From positions 992,001 through 1,056,000 of the forward strand of contig NZ_JAQLOI010000003.1 of NCBI RefSeq assembly GCF_028204155.1: DNA of 64,000 nt. Reading direction: 5' to 3'. Shown in pieces: positions 20,605 to 29,236 of this stretch; position 1 is the first letter of the stretch; each line of letters starts with the position of its first letter. The notes below the pieces were generated by a model. It saw only the letters and a list, made by a program, of their open reading frames with translations. It was not told the DNA's origin and made no database searches. Source of the DNA: Vibrio algarum. Lineage in GTDB: Bacteria > Pseudomonadota > Gammaproteobacteria > Enterobacterales > Vibrionaceae. The position numbers and the translations under genes were made by a program.

Positions 20605-23101
20605 ATGGTAGATATTGTCGTCCCCTTAGAAGTACAAGAACATTGGCAAAAATTATTTGTAAGTTACCAAAACGTATTAGGTTACGAGTTTACGTTGTGT
20701 ACAACAGTAAAACATAATGTATATCAACCAATGGTGGTAGCTTCTAAATCGATGGATTTTATTGAAGACATCTTAGAAATTGATTCGTTTTGTAAACATG
20801 TACTATTTCATCATGAACCTTCTGAAAAAGACGCTTTGATAGCTGGGTTTAAACACTCGATTGGATTCCCTATTAGTTGGCCTAGTTCGTCGCATTTTGG
20901 CGTTTTATTGGTGCTTAGCAAAGATAGGTCAATTCTCCCGGAGCACTATGATTTATTGAACGGTATAGTGATTCAAATAGAACAAGATCTTCTTAAAGTT
21001 GTTAAAGAAGATCAACAGCAGGTCGACTTTGAGTTAACCAATGCTGCAAAAAAATATCCTACTCCGGAATTTCAAAATTTCATCGATAGTTTTAGCGACC
21101 ACCTGTGGATTAAAAACGTAGAGGGCGTCTACACTCATTGCAATAGGGAAGTGAGTCAGGCTTGGAGAAAACCAGTATCAGAGATAATAGGTAAAACCGA
21201 TTATGAGCTGTTTGATCCTGAAGTAGCTGAAAAATTTATAGCTGCAGACGATGAAGTCATCGCAGCGGGAAAACAAACCGTAGTTGAAGAATGTGCTAAT
21301 GCGGTTAATCCTGAAAGCAAAACGTGGCTAGAGACGATTAAAGCACCTGTGTTGGATAGCCTAGGGCGTACTGTTGGGATTGTTGGTATGACCCGTAATG
21401 TAACAAATCGAAAGGCGATAGAAGATCAATTATTAGTTGCGGCAACTGTTTTTGAGAATTCAGTAGAGGGGGTCATTATCTCTAATAAAGACGGTATGAT
21501 CATCTATGTAAACAAAGCATTTTGCGAAATTACCGGCTATGTGGAGCTCGAGGCAATAGGGCGAAATCCGAGGTTTTTGAAGTCGGGTCGCCATGACACT
21601 GATTTTTATCGAAACATTTGGGCGAATTTGATTAATGAAGGTCAGTGGAAAGGCGAAATATGGAACAGACGTAAAAATGGTGAAATTTTCCCTGAGCTTT
21701 CCACGATAAGTGTCGTTTATGATGACCGCAGAAATATTTGTAATTATGTGGCTGTATTTTCCGATATTTCTCAACAAAAACAGCAAGAAAATGATTTACA
21801 GCACATGGCTTACCATGACCCTCTTACCGATCTCCCTAATCGTACCAAGTTAACAAGCCAAATCGAGCAAGAAATATATCATGCTAAAAGAAATCGGGAG
21901 AGTTTTGCGACGATTTTTATCGATATTGACCACTTCAAGCATATTAATGATAGCTACGGGCACCTTGTTGGTGATGAAGTGTTGTGTGAAATTGCTTCTA
22001 GGTTAAAAAACAACTTACGTGAAGTCGACACGGTTTCTCGTATTGGTGGCGATGAGTTTGTACTTCTCCTCCCTGGGATTGCTGATGTGGATTCTATCTC
22101 TATCATTGCGCAGAAAATAATGTCGGTTTTCGAAAAGCCAATTGAAATAGGCAAAACAGATCCATTTAGATTAACGGGTAGCATAGGTATCGCTCTCTAC
22201 CCACAAGATGGAAACGACAGTGACTTATTGTTAAGTAATGCTGATGCAGCCATGTATCGCGCTAAACAAACAGGACGCAATAACTACGCCTATTACACAG
22301 AAGCGCTAACCAAAGAATCTGAGTCCCACCTAAAATTGCAGGCTGCGCTTCATGAAGCGATTGATAATGAAAGATTTTTTGGTCTACCAGCCTCAAGTTG
22401 ATATGAAAACGGGCAAGTTGGTGGGCTTAGAATCCTTGATTCGTTGGAATGACCCTAAACTTGGTTTTGTTCCTCCTGATGTATTTATCCCTATTGCAGA
22501 AAAAACAGGACTAATACAAGAAATAGGTTTGCGTGTCGTTAGAGAGGCTTGCAGACAAGCCATCGAGTGGCGAGATAAAGGTTATAAATTTGGGAAAATA
22601 GCAGTGAATGTGGCTGGCCCTCAATTGCAGCGTAATAATTTTGCTGAGCAGGTCATATCCATTTTGAAAGAAACAGGGTTGGAATCGAAATATCTCGAAC
22701 TTGAAGTGACCGAAGGCTTCATGATGAGTAACGCAGAAAACGCCGTTAAGCAGTTAATGACGTTGAGATCTTACGGTATCGAATTATCAATGGATGACTT
22801 TGGTACTGGATATTCTTCATTAAGTTACTTACAGAAATTACCACTTAATAAACTTAAAATAGATCGTTCTTTTGTTATGAATTTGCCAGAAAATACTCAC
22901 GATATCGCTATTACTGACGCCATCATTGCACTAGGTAATGCACTTTCTCTTACGGTAATAGCTGAAGGAGTAGAAACGCTTGAACAAGCTGATTTCTTGG
23001 TACAAAGAGGTTGTTTACATGCGCAAGGTTATTACTTTAGTAAGCCGCTATTAGCAGAAGATATTGTCCCTCTGTTAGAAAAAAGAGCTCATAAATTATA
23101 A
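20605..23101 (+). pseudogene. PAS-GGDEF-EAL cyclic di-GMP protein, frame broken at a T6 run
   Basis: The first frame (from ATG 20605 to 22401) carries an N-terminal GAF-like region, two PAS domains (about 165-275 and 285-400) and a GGDEF domain with an intact RIGGDEF motif. The second frame (to 23101) carries a complete EAL domain with E-x-L (GLESLIRW), ELEVTEG, DDFGTGYSSL, LKIDRSFV and IAEGVET motifs. They overlap at T6 (22375-22380). With five T the junction reads NERFLVYQPQ, matching the standard spacing before YQP in EAL domains. So one extra T is likely. An intact product would be a dual-domain cyclase/phosphodiesterase. Confidence 0.85.
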
Positions 23102-23182
23102 AGAGGGTCTTTTAAGGCTTGTTAATCATCGCTAATTCTTATACAAACATATGTTCGATTAACGAAACAACAAGGATGTAAA

Positions 23183-23464
23183 GTGATTAAAGAAAATACT
23201 TACTTTGATGGTGGTGTTAAATCATTAGGTTTTACCCAACAAGATGGCGACAGTAGCGTTGGTGTTATGGCGCCAGGTGAATATACATTTGGTACTGGTG
23301 CTCCTGAAAAAATGACGGTCGTTAAAGGTTCGCTAACGATCAAGCGCGTTGGTGAAACAGAGTGGACGACCTTCGCTGCTGGCCAGGCTTTTGATGTCGT
23401 TGGTGATTCGTCTTTTGATGTCAAAGTAGTAGAGTCGACAGCTTACCTCTGTGAATATCTTTAA
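23183..23464 (+). CDS. ppnP: Pyrimidine/purine nucleoside phosphorylase
   Basis: This 93-residue cupin-fold protein starts with GTG preceded by an AAGG site. The segment FDGGVKSLGF, the APGEYTFGTGAPE loop and the C-terminal STAYLCEYL match the PpnP family (formerly YaiE, DUF1255). PpnP carries out phosphorolysis of a broad set of nucleosides to free base and ribose 1-phosphate. It is a single-gene unit between the GGDEF-EAL gene and the ohr terminator. Confidence 0.93.
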   Translation: MIKENTYFDGGVKSLGFTQQDGDSSVGVMAPGEYTFGTGAPEKMTVVKGSLTIKRVGETEWTTFAAGQAFDVVGDSSFDVKVVESTAYLCEYL

Positions 23465-23480
23465 ATAATGTCCAGTGATT

Positions 23481-23512
23481 AAAAAGAGCCAGCTCATACT
23501 ATGAGCTGGCTC
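23481..23512 (-). terminator. Terminator of ohr, possibly shared with ppnP
   Basis: A perfect 12-bp GC-rich stem (GAGCCAGCTCAT) with a 3-base loop is followed on the minus strand by TTTTT. It lies between the convergent ppnP and ohr genes. Confidence 0.85.
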
Positions 23513-23563
23513 GAATATCGGGATAGTCGTCAATGGAGTTAAATCTATAATAACCCTTTTAGT

Positions 23564-23985
23564 TTAAATGGTTTCACCATTGATAGTGACTGCAACATCA
23601 ATATTACCGCGAGTCGCGTTTGAATAAGGGCAGACTTTGTGTGCCATACGTACGATTTCTAACGCATTTTCCTGTGGCAAATCTAACGTTGCGGCAAGGC
23701 TTACAGTTAAAGCGAAGCCACCTTCTGCGTTTGGTCCAATACCGACTTCTGCTGTGACTGGTGCTTGGTCAATTTTCACTTTCGCTTCTCTTGCAACATG
23801 TAGAATAGCGTTAGAAAAACACGCTGAATAGCCAGCTGCAAAAAGTTGTTCTGGGTTGGTTGCTGTGCCAGCTCCCCCATTTCTTTTGGATAACTTAGGT
23901 TTACCTCAAGTAATCCATCATCCGTTGCTACTTTTCCGTTACGACCAGCTAATGCTGTTGCTTTAGTTTTGTATAGAGTTGTCAT
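23564..23985 (-). pseudogene. ohr: Organic hydroperoxide resistance protein Ohr, frame broken at a G5 run
   Basis: The start (23985) and end (23564) encode the two parts of an Ohr/OsmC-family thiol peroxidase. In the first frame the sequence leaves the family after SYPKEMG, at a run of five G (plus-strand C run 23874-23878). Adding one G restores the expected GAGTATNPEQLFAAGYSACF region with the first catalytic cysteine. The second (HKVCPYSNATRGN) is in the downstream frame. An intact protein would have about 140 residues and reduce organic hydroperoxides. The MarR-type repressor gene is divergent and shares operators. A sequencing indel is likely. Confidence 0.88.
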
Positions 23986-24009
23986 AGGGGGTTACCTTTA
24001 GTTAAAATA

Positions 24010-24083
24010 TATATTGTGCGCAATTAAGTTGCTTGCAATTATATATCGATGTAAAACTAGAATGCAAGTATATTGTGCGCAAT
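24010..24083. promoter_or_regulatory. Two OhrR operator candidates between ohr and ohrR
   Basis: The 15-base sequence TATATTGTGCGCAAT occurs twice in direct orientation at 24010-24024 and 24069-24083, one copy close to each divergent start codon. The core has ATTG/CAAT dyad arms. MarR-family OhrR proteins bind such AT-rich dyads and are released when their cysteine is oxidised, so both genes are probably controlled here. Confidence 0.75.
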
Positions 24084-24101
24084 ATTGTTTGGAGGGTGTA
24101 T

Positions 24102-24554
24102 ATGACATCGTGTGTTTCGACAAAAAATGAGAAAGCATTGGAGCTGGAGAATCAAGTCTGTTTCCCGTTATACAGCGCTGCAAATGCTGTGATTCGAGCT
24201 TATAGGCCTTTTCTACAGGTCATTGATTTAACCTATTCGCAATATCTTGTGATGCTGGTACTTTGGAAAACAAATGGAATTAATGTAAAAGAGTTAGGGG
24301 CTAAGCTTCACCTTGATTCAGGGACCCTGACACCACTATTGAAAAGGTTAGAAGGGAAAGGATTAGTCAGTAGAAAGAGAGGGCTAGATGATGAAAGAGT
24401 GCGGATGCTGTATCTCACGGAGCAAGGAATGGACTTAAGAGAAAAGGCACTTTTAGTACCGAATGGTATGGCATGTAAACTAGACATGGAAGTAACCGAG
24501 TTGGTTGAATTAAAGAGACTGTGTGAAAAAGTACTTGAAAAATTAAACAAATAA
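24102..24554 (+). CDS. ohrR: MarR-family organic peroxide sensor OhrR
   Basis: The ATG at 24102 follows a strong GGAGG site, so the longer upstream frame is rejected. The 150-residue protein has the MarR winged helix (LGAKLHLDSGTLTPLLKRLEGKGLVSRKR) and the reactive cysteine in LENQVCFPLYSAANA near the N-terminus, the hallmark of one-Cys OhrR sensors. Extra cysteines (near the N-terminus and the C-terminus) could form disulphides. It is divergent from ohr and presumably represses it until oxidised by organic hydroperoxide. Confidence 0.92.
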   Translation: MTSCVSTKNEKALELENQVCFPLYSAANAVIRAYRPFLQVIDLTYSQYLVMLVLWKTNGINVKELGAKLHLDSGTLTPLLKRLEGKGLVSRKRGLDDERVRMLYLTEQGMDLREKALLVPNGMACKLDMEVTELVELKRLCEKVLEKLNK

Positions 24555-24582
24555 TATCGATATGATTAGAAGGATCTAGTAG

Positions 24583-25197
24583 ATGAATACCGTAGTTTTA
24601 GGAATAAAAAAGGTGAAGCCAAGTAAGGTATTGTGCGTAGGTAGAAATTATGTAGAACACATAAAAGAGCTTAATAATGCGATCCCTGAGCAAATGGTGG
24701 TGTTTAATAAACCTAACTCTTCAATTTCGAGTCGGCTACTATCCTTTCATCAAGAGCCCTTGCATTACGAAGCCGAGATTTGCTTTATGGTTAGGCGAAA
24801 AAAGCTTGCGGCTGTTGGTTTTGGTCTTGACCTGACCAAAAGAGAATTACAAAGTCGGCTTAAAGAGAAAGGGCTACCTTGGGAGCGAGCCAAGGCATTC
24901 GATGGTGCTGTAGTTCTTAGTCGATTTGTTCCTTTAGATGGTGTTGATATTGATAATCTTAGTATTGAACTTTTCATCAATGGAGTACGTATTCAAAGTG
25001 GTCATGTAAGTCAGATGTTGTATCCACCACGAGTAATAATACAAGAACTGGCGAGTTATACACAGTTAGAAACCAGCGATATAGTCATGAGTGGAACGCC
25101 TGCAGGTGTCGGTGTTGTTTATCAAGGGGACATATTTACAGGCCGGATCAAATGTGGGGATCAAGTTATTGTTGAAGCAGAATGGGTGGCAGAATAA
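24583..25197 (+). CDS. Fumarylacetoacetate hydrolase family protein
   Basis: This 204-residue protein starts 28 bases after ohrR and may be cotranscribed. The N-terminal segment KVLCVGRNYVEHIKEL, the metal-binding glutamates (HYEAEICFMV), and the SGTPAGVGVV motif near the C-terminus mark the FAH superfamily, which includes acylpyruvate hydrolases and oxaloacetate decarboxylases or tautomerases such as YcgM. The family acts on small beta-diketo acids with a divalent metal. The exact substrate cannot be told. Confidence 0.85.
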   Translation: MNTVVLGIKKVKPSKVLCVGRNYVEHIKELNNAIPEQMVVFNKPNSSISSRLLSFHQEPLHYEAEICFMVRRKKLAAVGFGLDLTKRELQSRLKEKGLPWERAKAFDGAVVLSRFVPLDGVDIDNLSIELFINGVRIQSGHVSQMLYPPRVIIQELASYTQLETSDIVMSGTPAGVGVVYQGDIFTGRIKCGDQVIVEAEWVAE

Positions 25198-25370
25198 ATT
25201 ATACTAATTCGAATATAGTCTGTATCGACCCAAAGGTTTCTTGAATAAACGACCCTTATTGCGCTCGCTTCCAATTTGAATTTTGATTGGATAATTTTTA
25301 CCATGAATTGACATTTTTTTTGCTGGAAAAGGCATATTCACAGCCTCAATATATTATTCAAGGGACGAAT

Positions 25371-25718
25371 GTGGATTTTACACAACAAGATAGAGAAGAG
25401 CTTTACCAGGTTTGGATGTCAAAAAAGGCCAAAATGAGGCTGATGCAGATGGAGGTTGTCAAAAAGTTAGGTATCTCTCAAAAAGAATTTTCCGAGCTTT
25501 TACGTGGAAATGCGCCTTTAACATACGGTTTTGTGAAACAGTTTTGTCAAATTATGCGCATAGAACCACAACAGGCGATTCCTTCATTGAGAAATGGTGC
25601 AATGACAGCGACAAAACACGTTTTTCTAAAAACTCGCCTTTCTGTAGATGGTGAAATTCAACGAGCTTATATTGAAGGCAATCAAGTGATTGTCGAATAT
25701 ATCCATCGAGCAGAATAA
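25371..25718 (+). CDS. XRE-like helix-turn-helix regulator
   Basis: The frame is open from 25287, but the GTG at 25371 has an AGGGA site five bases upstream. I prefer it, giving 115 residues; the TTG codons at 25287 and 25308 lack such sites. The protein has a helix-turn-helix (MEVVKKLGISQKEFSELLRGNAPLTYGFVKQFCQIM) of the Cro/CI type and a C-terminal beta-like segment (GEIQRAYIEGNQVIVEYIH). Its targets are unknown. It is a single gene between the FAH-family gene and an EamA transporter. Confidence 0.65.
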   Translation: MDFTQQDREELYQVWMSKKAKMRLMQMEVVKKLGISQKEFSELLRGNAPLTYGFVKQFCQIMRIEPQQAIPSLRNGAMTATKHVFLKTRLSVDGEIQRAYIEGNQVIVEYIHRAE

Positions 25719-25807
25719 GCCTTATTCGTTTTATCGTCGTATCCTGATGACGCCCTAGATTATTTATTCTATGATGAAAAACTTAATTCATTGAATGAAT
25801 AACTATT

Positions 25808-26683
25808 TTGAGCTGGATTCTATTTACTCTTCTTGCTGCTTTTAGTCAGTCATGGCGCAATGCTTTTCAAAGCAAATTGAGCGCCGATCTAAGTACTGTT
25901 GGTGTGACACTCGCTCGTTTTTTATGGGCGAGCCCTTTAGCCTTAATTTATTTAACCTTTCTTTATCAGTGGCAGCCAGCCTCGCTCCCTCATGTCACCG
26001 GTTATTCGCTGTTTTACATCGTTGGTGCATCGATAATGCAAATCGTTGCAACCGCATTGATGGTCGTTTTATTTAAACAAAAAAACTTTGCTATTGGTGC
26101 CGGCTTGGCAAAAAGCGAAGCACCAGTCTCTGCTTTCTTAGGTGTTTTATTTTTTGGCACATCTTTAACATTATTAGGTTGGGTTGGGGTGTTACTTGGC
26201 GGTATTGCGGTGTTAATCCTCAGCTGCCCGCAGGGGTTTAGAAGCCTATCACTGAATACCGCATTACTCGGCCTAGCGTGCAGCACGGCCTTTGCTCTAA
26301 CTTCACTTTGGGTGCGCGAAGCAAGTTTAAGCCTTTCTGTACCTTTTCCGCATCGTGCTGCTTGGGTGTTATTTCTGATCATTTTGTTGCAAACGTTAAT
26401 TCTGATCAGTTATTTATTGTTGAAAGATAGGCACACGTTAGTAACGATGTTTCGTAAACCCAAGTTGGTCATAATGACAAGCGTTGCCAGTTTTATTGGT
26501 TCCTTTGGCTGGTTTAGTGCTATGTCTCTTCAAGCTGTCCCCTATGTTAAAACCTTGGGTCAGGTTGAAGTGTTTTTCACTATGCTTATTTCCTTCTTTT
26601 GGCTTAAAGAAAAAATAAAAAGAAAAGACATCATCGCGCTTATGATGGTTGCAACAGCCGCTGTATTAGTAATGTGGCATTAA
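25808..26683 (+). CDS. EamA/DMT-superfamily membrane transporter
   Basis: This 291-residue, very hydrophobic protein has about ten membrane segments in two EamA halves, with the typical QVEVFFTMLISFFWLKEKI segment near the C-terminus. The start is a TTG without a strong ribosome site, so the N-terminus is uncertain. DMT transporters export or exchange small metabolites, but the substrate cannot be predicted. The stop codon is the first codon of the right arm of a 16-bp hairpin. Confidence 0.85.
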   Translation: MSWILFTLLAAFSQSWRNAFQSKLSADLSTVGVTLARFLWASPLALIYLTFLYQWQPASLPHVTGYSLFYIVGASIMQIVATALMVVLFKQKNFAIGAGLAKSEAPVSAFLGVLFFGTSLTLLGWVGVLLGGIAVLILSCPQGFRSLSLNTALLGLACSTAFALTSLWVREASLSLSVPFPHRAAWVLFLIILLQTLILISYLLLKDRHTLVTMFRKPKLVIMTSVASFIGSFGWFSAMSLQAVPYVKTLGQVEVFFTMLISFFWLKEKIKRKDIIALMMVATAAVLVMWH

Positions 26684-26696
26684 TACAGCGGCTGTT
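26653..26696 (+). repeat. 16-bp perfect hairpin spanning the end of the EamA gene
   Basis: AACAGCCGCTGTATTA (26653-26668) and its exact complement (26681-26696) flank a 12-base loop; the stop codon lies at 26681-26683. No T run follows. It could end or protect the transcript. Confidence 0.7.
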
Positions 26697-26734
26697 GGTA
26701 GTAATGAAAGTGGTCGGAAATTGTTCTTTTTAGG

Positions 26735-26752
26735 TGTAAATATAACGTTACA
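26735..26752 (+). promoter_or_regulatory. TyrR box upstream of aroG
   Basis: TGTAAATATAACGTTACA matches the TyrR consensus TGTAAA-N6-TTTACA with one mismatch. A weaker TGTAAAGTGTAAAT follows about 20 bases later. It lies about 165 bases before the aroG start. In E. coli TyrR represses aroG with phenylalanine or tyrosine. Confidence 0.65.
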
Positions 26753-26916
26753 TCTTGTGTAAAGTGTAAATTAGGGTGTTTTATTGAACTTTGTTAAAAA
26801 AAGTGGTTGCAGTTATCTTTTTTACTCGATAAGTTACAAGAATAGAGAATGGAAAGAGCCTTAGAATTTTCATTAGAAAAATTGGCTCACTAAAATAAAT
26901 AGGATTAGTAGTAGCA

Positions 26917-27972
26917 ATGTATCAAACTGACGACGTAAGAATTAATAAAGTAAAAGAATTACTTCCCCCTGTAGCAGTGTTAGAGAAGTTTCCAGCAACA
27001 GAAACGGCAGCTTCAACGACATATCAAGCCCGTAAGGCTATTTCTGACATTTTAAACGATAAAGATGATCGTCTCCTCGTTGTCATTGGACCTTGTTCTA
27101 TTCATGACACTGAAGCGGCACTAGACTACGGTAGAAAGCTGAAAGTATTGCGTGATGAATTAGGTGACCGCCTTGAAATTGTTATGCGAGTATATTTTGA
27201 GAAGCCTCGCACTACGGTTGGGTGGAAAGGGTTGATCAATGACCCGTATCTAAATGATACCTACAAATTAAATGATGGATTAAGAATTGGTCGTAAGCTT
27301 CTTCTTGATCTCACGGATATGGGTATGCCAACTGCTGGAGAGTTCTTAGATATGATTACTCCACAGTATATTGCAGACCTAATTAGTTGGGGGGCAATTG
27401 GTGCGCGTACGACTGAATCCCAAGTACATAGAGAGCTGTCGTCTGGTCTTTCATGCCCGGTTGGGTTTAAGAATGGTACTGACGGCAATATCAAGATAGC
27501 AACAGATGCTATTCGTAGTGCGGAAGCATCGCATCATTTCCTTTCTGTAACTAAATATGGTCATTCTGCGATCATAGAAACAGCGGGTAATCCTGACTGC
27601 CATATTATTCTTCGTGGTGGTAAAGAGCCAAACTACAGTACTGACCATGTAGAAACAACAAAAGCTCAACTAGCGGCTTCAGGTCTACCACAAAAAGTAA
27701 TGATCGATTTCAGTCATGCAAACAGCTCTAAGCAGTTTCAGCGTCAAATGGTGGTTGCAGAAGATATCGCGGCTCAAATGGCTAACGGTCAGGACGCCAT
27801 TTTTGGTGTCATGATTGAATCACATTTGGTAGAAGGTCGCCAAGATCTTGTGGATGGTAACGCAGCTTGTTATGGTCAGTCTATTACCGATGCTTGTATT
27901 GGTTGGGATGATACTGAAAAAGTACTTCGTCAATTAGCAGATGCAGTAGAAGACCGACGCAAAGCAAAATAG
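26917..27972 (+). CDS. aroG: 3-deoxy-7-phosphoheptulonate (DAHP) synthase, AroG type
   Basis: This 351-residue protein has the length and sequence of class I DAHP synthases, with the VVIGPCSIHD motif, the MRVYFEKPRTTVGWKGLINDP segment, GARTTESQVHRELSSGLSCPVGFKNGTDG and the C-terminal DFSHANSSKQ. It condenses phosphoenolpyruvate and erythrose 4-phosphate in the first step of aromatic amino-acid synthesis. Among the AroF/G/H types it looks most like AroG (phenylalanine-sensitive), but feedback specificity is not proved by eye. A TyrR box lies upstream and a strong terminator downstream. Confidence 0.93.
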   Translation: MYQTDDVRINKVKELLPPVAVLEKFPATETAASTTYQARKAISDILNDKDDRLLVVIGPCSIHDTEAALDYGRKLKVLRDELGDRLEIVMRVYFEKPRTTVGWKGLINDPYLNDTYKLNDGLRIGRKLLLDLTDMGMPTAGEFLDMITPQYIADLISWGAIGARTTESQVHRELSSGLSCPVGFKNGTDGNIKIATDAIRSAEASHHFLSVTKYGHSAIIETAGNPDCHIILRGGKEPNYSTDHVETTKAQLAASGLPQKVMIDFSHANSSKQFQRQMVVAEDIAAQMANGQDAIFGVMIESHLVEGRQDLVDGNAACYGQSITDACIGWDDTEKVLRQLADAVEDRRKAK

Positions 27973-27987
27973 ATACGTTTATAAATG

Positions 27988-28021
27988 AAAGGCCTGCTTA
28001 ATCTTAAGCGGGCCTTTTTTA
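27988..28021 (+). terminator. Strong terminator after aroG
   Basis: AAAGGCCTGCTTAA pairs with TTAAGCGGGCCTTT (one G-U pair) and ends in TTTTTT, 15 bases after the aroG stop. Confidence 0.9.
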
Positions 28022-28116
28022 TGCGTTTACATGAGTCTGAGTTGTCTGATGAATGGGATTCAATTGATGTAAACGGAATGACATCGATGCTGCTCATAGA
28101 CTTATTTAATATCGTT

Positions 28117-29106
28117 TTATCTTTCTACAAATGGATAGACCACACCTGCGTCTTCCAATATTTGATCCATAACCTTCATATTGGCAATTGTCACTTCAGG
28201 ACGCATGTTCTCGGAAATTATTTGCCCGTTTCTTAAACAACGGTGTACTTCATCGACTTGGTATTCGAAGCCACTCGCACGTTGTGGTTTATTACACTTT
28301 AAAACTTCGCCAACATTAGTGGTTAACGTAGCACTTTGCGCATCCCAAAAGTTACCATTGATGACGATGGTACCGTTACTGCCAATAATGTGGAACTGGT
28401 TATCTAATTGACTAAGGAAAGTGCATGTAAATTGGCTTGTGACGTCGCCATAATCTAATGTCACAGTGCAGCGTTCATCAACACCTGTTTCGCCAACTAA
28501 GACGGCAGATTGAATTCGATTTGGCTGTCGACTTAATACAAATTCCGAAAGAGCAATGTTATAAATACCGGTGTCTAAAAGAGCTCCACCAGCAAGATTG
28601 ATATCAAAAAGTCGATCAGTTTCATCTTTAGGTGGCTGAAAGCCAAATGTGGATCGGAGTAGCTGAACATCCCCAATAATGCCTTCATTTAACCACACTT
28701 TTACCTGAGTCCAGCACGGTAAAAAACGACTCCAGACCGCTTCCATTAGAAACACATTTTGTTTTTTTGCTAAATCAAACAGTTCGATGCTCTGTTTTGC
28801 AGTTACCGTTAGCGGTTTTTCGCAAAGTACGGCTTTTCCTGCCAGCAAACACTGCTTGACGGTTTCATGATGGTAGCGATGAGGGTTTGCGATGTAGATT
28901 ACATCGATATCCGGGTGATTAATTATCTCTTCGTAATCAGCCATTACATGGGGGATTTCATATTGTTTTGCAAAGCTGGTTGCGCGCTCAATATTTCGGC
29001 TCGCTACGGCGAAGAGTCTGCCGTCGTCTATAGATTCAAACCCTTGCGCAAATCGATGTGCTATTCGTCCTGGGGCGATAACCCCCCAATTTATGCTCTG
29101 TTCCAT
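28117..29106 (-). CDS. Gfo/Idh/MocA-family oxidoreductase
   Basis: This 329-residue NAD(P)-dependent oxidoreductase has an N-terminal Rossmann domain starting WGVIAPGRIAHRFAQG, the YIANPHRYHHETVKQCLLAGKAVLCEKPLT segment with the family EKP motif, and a C-terminal alpha/beta domain (DTGIYNIALSEFV). The family includes trans-dihydrodiol, glucose-fructose and inositol dehydrogenases. There is no sugar gene beside it, so the substrate is open. Probably a single-gene unit; the next gene upstream is more than 100 bases away. Confidence 0.88.
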   Translation of the reverse strand: MEQSINWGVIAPGRIAHRFAQGFESIDDGRLFAVASRNIERATSFAKQYEIPHVMADYEEIINHPDIDVIYIANPHRYHHETVKQCLLAGKAVLCEKPLTVTAKQSIELFDLAKKQNVFLMEAVWSRFLPCWTQVKVWLNEGIIGDVQLLRSTFGFQPPKDETDRLFDINLAGGALLDTGIYNIALSEFVLSRQPNRIQSAVLVGETGVDERCTVTLDYGDVTSQFTCTFLSQLDNQFHIIGSNGTIVINGNFWDAQSATLTTNVGEVLKCNKPQRASGFEYQVDEVHRCLRNGQIISENMRPEVTIANMKVMDQILEDAGVVYPFVER

Positions 29107-29161
29107 TTTGTCGTCGTCCTAAATGTAAGTTGTAGCTATTTTGCAGCAATACTATGAAAAC

Positions 29162-29224
29162 GTTTGAGATAACACTCAAACAACGGCAACAGAATGGATA
29201 AAAAGCCTGTCTGTTGCCGTTGTT
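29162..29224 (-). terminator. Two adjacent hairpins downstream of the MscS gene
   Basis: A 15-bp stem (29179-29193 with 29210-29224, arms around CAACGGCAACAGA) lies 13 bases past the stop of the mscS-type gene. A second small hairpin, GTTTGAG/CTCAAAC, lies at 29163-29180. Neither has a long T run, so termination is probable but not classic. Confidence 0.5.
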
Positions 29225-29236
29225 CAGCATGACTAC

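Noticed and set aside
24033..24101. Longer OhrR N-terminus from an upstream ATG
   Set aside because: The extension covers the operator copy and lacks a ribosome site, whereas ATG 24102 has GGAGG in front.
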